Positions 57,010 through 64,000 of a stretch of DNA of 64,000 nucleotides are shown piece after piece. The DNA comes from Cherax quadricarinatus. Lineage: Eukaryota > Arthropoda > Malacostraca > Decapoda > Parastacidae. The position numbers and the translations under genes were made by a program. Under the pieces are notes generated by a model. The model was given only the letters and a program-made list of their open reading frames with translations. It was not told the DNA's origin and ran no database searches. The stretch spans positions 25,976,770 through 26,040,769 of the forward strand of contig NC_091303.1 in NCBI RefSeq assembly GCF_038502225.1, read 5' to 3'. Numbering within the stretch: position 1 is the first letter of the stretch; every line of letters begins with the position of its first letter.

Positions 57010-57735
57010 ACCACCACCATAACCACTACTGCCACCATAACTACCATCACCATGTGATGGTGGGCATCAACCCTGGGAGGGGGAGGGAGACTGGCATCAC
57101 CATTATCATCACCACCATTAACATCACCACCACTACCATCACCACTATTATCATCGCTATTATCACCACCATTACCATCACCACTATTATCACCACTATT
57201 ATCATCACCACTGTTATCACCACTATAACCATCACCACCATTACCATCACCACTATTATCACCACCACTATTATCACCACCACTATTATCACCACTATTA
57301 TCATCACCACTGTTATCACCACCATTAACATCACCACCACTACCATCACCACTATTATCACCACTATTATCACCACCACTATTATCATCACCACTATTAT
57401 CATCACTACTGTTATCACCACTATAACCATCACCACCATTACCATCACCACTATTATCACCACCACTATTATCACCACCACTATTATCACCACCACTATT
57501 ATCTCCACTATTATCATCACCACTGTTATCACCACTATAACCATCACCACCATTACCATCACCACTATTATCACCACCACTATTATCACCACCACTATTA
57601 TCACCACCACTATTATCTCCACTATTATCATCACCACTGTTATCACCACTATAACCATCACCACCATTACCATCAATACTATTATCATCACCTCCATTAC
57701 CATGACCACTACCATCATCATTACCACCAGAAGAT
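57010..57735. repeat. imperfect (ATC/ACC)n trinucleotide array
   Basis: Triplets of ATC, ACC, ACT and ATT over about 700 bp with longer internal duplications (blocks beginning GTTATCACCACTATAACC at about 57210, 57410, 57525 and 57640). The Thr/Ile or Gly/Asp/Asn frames are artefacts. Confidence 0.95.
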
Positions 57736-57744
57736 ATCAAAAGT

Positions 57745-57915
57745 ACTGCTGGAACAAATGTAGAAGAAAATTAGACATCTTCACCAGATGCCAGATCAAC
57801 CAGGCTGTGATGGATATGTGGCCAGCGGGCCACCAGCAGCAACAGCTTGGTTGATCAGGCAAGCAACAGACGAGCCTGGCCCATGGTCGGGCTCCGGGAG
57901 TAGAAAACTTCTGGG
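57745..57915 (+). mobile_element. non-LTR 3' end fragment
   Basis: AAATTAGACATCTTCACCAG then AACCAGGCTGTGATGGATAT and AGCAACAGCTTGGTTGATCA parallel 23625-23720 (LDISTKYQVNQTVIGY region). Only the last codons and 3' UTR remain. Confidence 0.7.
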
Positions 57916-58084
57916 AACTCATCAAAGGTATATCAAAAGTACCACCATCACCAGGGTCAACACCGCTGCCACAACACTCCTCCTCCTAGTGTACTTTGTG
58001 CACTCCGTACACTGTTTACACTGGCTATCCTTTTCTGTACAATGACTGGCCTAAAAGAATATAAAGTCACAATATCGTAATTGG

Positions 58085-58160
58085 AACAATGATGGTCCAA
58101 GTCAGACCGAAACGTCGTCAAATGTTTCTTCTCCTATGTGAGAGATATTTGTGTAGTAAC
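58085..58160 (+). mobile_element. hammerhead-like fragment, relative of 38442
   Basis: CAATGATGGTCCAAGTCAGA then CCGAAACGTCGTC and a tail ATTTGTGTAGT match the loop and right arm of 38442-38587 (GGTCCAAGTCGGACCGAAAC). There is no left arm. TGATG before the stem is closer to the CUGAUGA box than in the 38442 copy. Confidence 0.6.
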
Positions 58161-58192
58161 CAGCCTAGTGTGTACACTAACAGTTCCATTCA

Positions 58193-58490
58193 AGGCAAGA
58201 AAAATACAGACCTGGAGAATGTTCAGAGAACCTTCACTGCTCGCACTGATTCAGTCAAGCACCTAAACTACTGTGACCTTTTGAAGTCCCTTGATCTGTA
58301 CTCCTTGGAAAGTAGGCGAGAGATACAAAACTTTTAAACGTCCTCCCATCATATATAGAGGGGGATTAACTGACTCCTGACTGTCTTCGTGAAGGAACTG
58401 AACAAGTTTTTCAAGCCAGTGACTGATCAGCGGGGTTGTGGTGTTTATGGTGGACCTCGTCATTATCACCAAGAGCCTGGTTAATCGGGG
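58193..58490 (+). pseudogene. Jockey/CR1-group RT C-terminal fragment
   Basis: FKARKNTDLENVQRTFTART and KHLNYCDLLKSLDLYSLESR match LENVQRTFTARITEIKHLNY and LYSLERRRERY at 40700-40790, in forward orientation. A broken C-terminal block and 3' region follow to about 58490. Confidence 0.75.
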
Positions 58491-58514
58491 TCATACCGGT
58501 GGATAACCTGATCA

Positions 58515-58822
58515 ACACCAGGTAGACTCTCCTGGTGTGTACACGGACTCTCCTGGCGTGCACGACTCTCCTGGTGTGTACACGGACTCTCCTGGCGTGC
58601 ACGACTCTCCTGGTGTGTACACGGACTCTCCTGGCGTGCACGACTCTCCTGTGTACATGGCCTCTCCTGATGTGTACACGGACTCTCCTGGTGTGTACAT
58701 GGACTCTCCTGGTGTGTACATGGACTCTCCTGGTGTGTATATGGACTCTCCTGGTGTGTACATGGACTCTTCTGGCGTGTACATGGACTCTCCTGGCGTG
58801 TACATGGACTCTCCTGGTGCAC
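58515..58822. repeat. 21-bp minisatellite with compound 5' part
   Basis: Units containing GACTCTCCTGGTGTGTACA. The first six alternate with a shorter form ending GCGTGCAC (about 39-bp compound repeat); later ones are simple 21-bp units. Confidence 0.93.
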
Positions 58823-58939
58823 CCACAACACACAGGTCAATAATATACATTCCACCCTTACTAACCTGTAGCGGTTGAAAGCCAGGTCTGGTCAACTAGG
58901 TTGTTGCTGCTTGCAGGCAGCATCCTAGTCATAACTTGT
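58823..58939. other. spacer with a short non-LTR-like 3' motif
   Basis: GGTCAACTAGGTTGTTGCTG at 58890-58910 recalls the AACCAAGCTGTTGCTGCTGG motif at 40350. Confidence 0.35.
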
Positions 58940-59753
58940 AATCACCACCAAACACCTGGCACTAACACTGGTGTCACGGGAACCTTGGCACTATATTGGC
59001 CGCCACACACCTGGCACCAACAATGGTGTCACAGGCACCCTGGCACTATAATGACCGCCACACACCTGGCACCAATAATGGTGTCACAGGCACCCTGGCA
59101 CTATAATGACCGCCACACACCTGGCACCAACAATGGTGTCACAGGCACCCTGGCACTATAATGACCGCCACACACCTGGCACCAATAATGGTGTCACAGG
59201 CACCCTGGCACTATAATGACCGCCACACACCTGGCACCAACAATGGTGTCACAGGCACCCTGGCACTATAATGACCGCCACACACCTGGCACCAGCAATG
59301 GTGTCACAGGCACCCTGGCACTATAATGACCGCCACACACCTGGCACCAACAATGGTGTCACAGGCACCCTGGCACTATAATGACCGCCACACACCTAGC
59401 ACCAACAATGGTGTCACAGGCACCCTGGCACTATAATGACCGCCACACACCTGGCACCAACAATGGTGTCACAGGCACCCTGGCACTATAATGACCGCCA
59501 CACGCCTGGCAACAACAATGGTGTCACAGGCACCCTGGCACTATAATGACCGCCACACACCTGGCACCAACAATGGTGTCACAGGCACCCTGGCACTATA
59601 ATGACCGCCACACATCTGGCACCAACAATGGTGTCACAGGCACCCTGGCACTATAATGACCGCCACACACCTGGCACCAACAATGGTGTCACAGGCACCC
59701 TGGCACTATAATGACCGCCACACACCTGGCACCAGCAATGGTGTCACAGGCAC
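58940..59753. repeat. 55-bp satellite
   Basis: About 15 units with CTGGCACTATAATGACCGCC and the dyad CACCAACAATGGTG. Units are nearly identical; AATAATGG and AGCAATGG are the main variants. Confidence 0.96.
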
Positions 59754-60069
59754 TATTTGCAGAAGCAGCAACGCTGCCTAAAAATCCACACCATTTGGCC
59801 CTCACTTTGTAACACACACTATCGTACCTTTGGAAAAACAAAATACATATAACTAATGCATAGCATACATGTATACCTATACATCAATAACAAATCTGCG
59901 GACAGTGCGCTTCAAGTTATACATAATTCACTTTTTTTTAAAATTCACATAATGTGAAATAATGTATTTAAATCCGATTTCCATTACGCTGCTTGCAGCA
60001 AGCTACAGTGAAAGTCACTGTAGTATGATGAACGTGATATACTGCAGCATCACTGGCTGACTTACTACA
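59754..60069. other. spacer with small hairpins
   Basis: CTACAGTG/CACTGTAG (about 60003-60023) is an 8-bp perfect stem. No gene is recognised. Confidence 0.5.
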
Positions 60070-60828
60070 CTGTTAGCACTGCAATAAACACCTCGTCACA
60101 CCATCACCGTAACACCTCGTCACTACCACCATCACTAACACTACGTCACTACCATCACTGTAACACCTCGTCACACCATCACCGTAATACCTCGTCACTA
60201 CAACCATCACTGTTACACCTCGTCACTACAACCATCACTGTTACACCTCGTCACTATCACCATCAACGTAACATCTCGTCACTACCACTATCACCTAGTC
60301 ACTACCACCATCACTGTAACACGTCACTACCATCACTGTAACATCTCGTCACTACCATCACTAACATCTCGTCACTATCACATTCACTGTAACACTACGA
60401 CACTACCTTCACTGTAACATTACGACACTACCCTCGCTGTAATACCTCGTCATTACCACCATCACTAACGAACACCTCGTCACCACCACCAACACTGTAA
60501 CACATCGTCACTACCACCATCACTGTCACAAACACCTCGTCACCACCACCATCAACGTAACACCTCGTCACCACCACCATCACGTAACACCTCGTCACCA
60601 CCACCATCAACGTAACGCCTCGTCACTACCACCATCAATGTAACATCTAGTCACCGCCACCATCACTATTACACCTTGTCACCACCACCATCACTGCAAC
60701 AAATACCTCGTCACCACCACTAACACCTCGTCACCACCACCATCACTGTAACGAACACCTCACCATTACCATCACCGTAACACCTCATCACTACTATCAC
60801 TAACACTTCGTCACTACCACCATCACTG
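60070..60828. repeat. ~28-bp CACCTCGTCACC minisatellite, left part
   Basis: Units of 20-28 bp built on CACCTCGTCACCACCACCAT plus CACTGTAA, with slippage in the CCA/CAT tract. More degenerate at its left edge. Confidence 0.95.
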
Positions 60829-61514
60829 TTTACCTGGACTTTACCTGGAGAGGATTTCGGGGGTCAACGCCCCCGCGGCTCGGTCTGCGACCAAGCCTCG
60901 TGGTGGATCAGGGTCTGATCAACCAGGCTGTTACTGCTGGCCGCACGCAAACTGACGTAGAAACCACAGCCCGGCTGGTCAGGTACTGACTTTTGGTGCT
61001 TGTCCAGTGCCTTATTGAAGACAGCCAGGGGTCTGTTGGTAATCCCTCTTATGTATGCTGGGAGGCAGTTGAACAGTCTTGGGCCCCGGACACTTATTGT
61101 GTTGTCTCTCAGTGTACTCGTGGCGCCCCTACCTTTCATTGGGGGAAAGTTGTATCTCCTGCCGAGTATTTTGCTTTAACAAGGAGTGATTTTCGTGTGT
61201 AAGTTTGGTACTAATCCCTCTAGGATTTTCTAAGTGTATACTATCATGTATCTCTCTCGCCTGCGCTCCAGGGAATACAAATCAAGGGACTTCAACCATT
61301 CCCAGTAACTTAGGTGCCGGATTGTACTTATGTGTGCAGTGAAAGTTCTTTGTACACTCTCCAGGTCAGTTAGAGTACAGCAGTATTCCTGCCAAGAGAA
61401 AAGCGATTTGAAGAAAATCATCATGGGCTTGGCGTCCCTAGTTTTGAAGGTTCTCATTATCCATCCTATCGTTTGTCTAGCAGATCCAGCAGATATATTG
61501 TTCGGTCTTTGAAC
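60829..61514 (-). mobile_element. Jockey/CR1-group element inserted in the satellite, 5'-truncated
   Basis: Reverse sense: RQTIGWIMRTFKTRDAKPMM, LESVQRTFTAHISTIRHLSY, LYSLERRRERYMIVYT, a break, then STLRDNTISVRGPRLFNCLP and AYIRGITNRPLAVFNKALDK, followed by the 3' UTR with GGGGTCAACGCCCCC in the plus sense at 60869. It matches 40256-41010 closely. Both ends abut the same minisatellite, so the element landed in the array. RT catalytic boxes are absent. Confidence 0.88.
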
Positions 61515-64000
61515 TGTAACAAACATCTCGTCACCATCATCACTAACACCTCGTCACCACCACCATCACTGTAACACCTCGTCACCACCACCATCACTGT
61601 AACACCTCGTCACCATCACTGCAACACCTCGTCACCACCATCACTGCAACACCTCGCTACTACCACCATCACTAACACTACCTCACTACCACTATCACTA
61701 ACACCTCGTCACCACCACCATCACTGTAACACCTCGTCACCACCATCATTAACACCTCGTCACCACCACCATCACTGTAACACCTCGTCACCACCATCAC
61801 TAACACCTCGTCACCACCACCATCACTGTAACACCTCGTCACCACCATCATTAACACCTCGTCACCACCACCATCACTGTAACACCTCGTCACCACCATC
61901 ACTAACACCTCGTCACCACCACCATCACTGTAACACCTCGTCACCACCATCATTAACACCTCGTCACCACCACCATCACTGTTTCACCTCGTCACCACCA
62001 TCACTTTAACACCTCGTCACTACCACCATCACAGTAACAAACACCTCGTCACCACCATCACTGTAACATCTAGTCACTCCCACCATCACTGTAACACCTC
62101 GTCACCACCAACACCACTGAAACACCTCGTCACTACCACCATCACTGTAACACCTCGTCACCACCACCACCATCACTAACACCTCGTCACCACCACCATC
62201 ATTGTAACACCTCGTCACTACCACCATCACTAACACCTCGTCACTACCACCAGCACTGTAACAAACACCTCGTCACTACCACCAGCACTGTAACAAACAC
62301 CTCGTCACTACCACCATCACTGTAGCACCTCGTCACTACCACCATCACTGTAACACCTCGTCACTACCACCATCACTGTAACACCTCGTCATCACCATTA
62401 CTGTAACATCTTGTCACCATCTCCATCAGTGTAACACCTCGTAACCATCACTAACACATCGTCACCACTACCATCACTGTAACACCTCGTCACCACTACC
62501 ACCATCACCAACATCTCGTCACTGCCACCATCACTGTAACATCTCATCACCATCACTGTAACATCTCATCACCATCACCGTAACACCTCGTCTCCACCAC
62601 CATCACTGTTTCACCTCATCACCACCACCATCAATGTAACACCTAGTCACTGCCACCATCACTGTAACAAACACCTCGTCATGACTCCCGTCACTGTAAC
62701 AACTCGTCACCACCACCATCACTGTAACAACTCGTCACCACCACCATCACTGTTTCACCTCGTCACCACCACCATCACTGTTTCACCTCGTTACCACCAC
62801 CATCACTGTAACAAACACCTCGTCACCATCATCGTCATTGTAACACCTCCTCACCACCACCATCACTGTAACACCTTATCACCATCACTAACACCTCGTC
62901 ACCATCACCATCATTGTAACACCTCGTCACCACCACCATCACTGTAACACCTTATCACCATCACTGCAACACCTCGTCACCACCACCATCACTAACACCT
63001 CGTCACCATTATCACTAACACCTCGTCACCACCACCACTGTAACACCTCGTCACCACCATCACTAACACCTCGTCACCACCACCATCACTGTAACACCTC
63101 GTCACCACCATCACTAACACCTCGTCACCACTACCATCACTATAACACCTCAGCACCACCGTCACTGTAACACCTCGTCACTACCACCATCACTGTAACA
63201 CCTTATCACCATCACTGTAACACCTCGTCACCATCACCATCATTGTAACACCTCGTCACTACCAGCATCACTGTAACACCTTATCACCATCATTGTAACA
63301 CCTCGTCACCACCACCATCACTGTAACACCTCGTCACCATTATCATTAACACCTCGTCACCACCACCACTGTAACACCTCGTCACCACCATCACTAACAC
63401 CTCGTCACCATCACCATCATTGTAACACCTCGTCACCACCACCATCACTGTAACACCTCGTCACCACCACCATCAATAACACCTCGTCACCACCACCATC
63501 ACTGTAACACCTCGTCACCATCACCATCATTGTAACACCTCGTCACCACCACCATCACTAACACCTCGTCACCACCACCATCACTGTAACACCTCGTCAC
63601 CATCACCATCACTAACACCTCGTCACCACCACCATCACTGTAACACCTCGTCACCATCACCATCACTGTAACACCTCGTCACCAGCACCATCACTCACTA
63701 ACACCTCGTCACCACACCTCACTGTAACACCTCGTCACCATCACCATCACTGTCACCTCGTCACCATCACCATCACTGTAACACCTCGTCACCATCACCA
63801 TCCATCACTCACTAACACCTCGTAACACCTCGTCACCATCACCATCACTGTAACACCTCACCATCACCATCACTCATTGTAACACCTCGTAACACCTCGT
63901 CACCACCACCATCACTGTAACACCTCGTCACCATCACCATCACTGTAACACCTCGTCACCATCACCACCATCACTGTAACACCTCGTCACCATCACCATC
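61515..64000. repeat. ~28-bp CACCTCGTCACC minisatellite, right part
   Basis: Continues the array of 60070-60828 beyond the insertion and runs off the window end. Alternating long and short units (with or without CACTGTAA) at 61690-61980 show a local compound repeat. Confidence 0.96.

Noticed and set aside
57000..57854. Gly/Asp/Asn-rich and Thr/Ile-rich frames
   Set aside because: Trinucleotide array; composition alone explains both.

Overview
This window looks like intergenic, repeat-dominated nuclear DNA of an arthropod, most likely a decapod crustacean. That assignment is an inference. It rests on the mix of non-LTR families (CR1-like, RTE-like and a Jockey/CR1-group element with a GC-rich 3' hairpin), a tRNA-headed SINE, hammerhead-like foldback sequences of the kind reported for Penelope-like elements, and very abundant microsatellites and minisatellites. 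I see no bacterial gene, operon, rRNA or CRISPR array, and no convincing host protein-coding exon. Nearly everything recognisable is a mobile element, a decayed piece of one, or a tandem array.

Layout. 1-3.0 kb: a 29-bp satellite, microsatellites, and a rearranged CR1-like element whose 3' end runs into (AC)n(AT)n. 3.9-8.0 kb: an old RT scrap, a 2.6-kb 32-bp satellite and a 29-bp minisatellite. 8.38-13.00 kb: a complete but apparently non-coding LTR retrotransposon with identical LTRs and an ATCA target duplication. 13.6-18.0 kb: a CR1 remnant split by a hAT-type MITE, then the large 29-bp satellite with higher-order structure. 18-23 kb: a cluster of minisatellites (11, 27, 31, 30 and 36 bp) around a decayed minus-strand RT. 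23.4-27.3 kb: a patchwork of non-LTR ends, two tRNA-SINE copies and three foldback/hammerhead-like units, one nested inside a SINE tail.

28.8-36.5 kb: minisatellites and an old minus-strand RTE copy split by a Tigger/pogo-like DNA transposon and a ~190-bp repeat. 36.47-39.6 kb: a plus-strand CR1 with an esterase-type ORF1 and an endonuclease-RT ORF2, interrupted by a 146-bp foldback and 3'-truncated. 39.8-44.8 kb: minus-strand Jockey/CR1-group RT copies and CAG/CAA-rich DNA. 45.0-48.2 kb: an RTE-like element with one uninterrupted EN-RT frame of about 970 codons, the only plausibly functional protein in the window. 49.4-64 kb: mostly tandem arrays (35, 38, 14, 3, 21, 55 and ~28 bp) broken up by non-LTR fragments.

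How the parts relate. The autonomous RTE and its relatives could supply reverse transcriptase. The SINEs, the non-coding LTR element, the MITE and the foldbacks are non-autonomous passengers. Several insertions are nested with visible target-site duplications, so an order of events can be read. The strongest lead is the set of dispersed palindromic elements built around a hammerhead-like GAAAC core, two of which have 12-13 bp target duplications.
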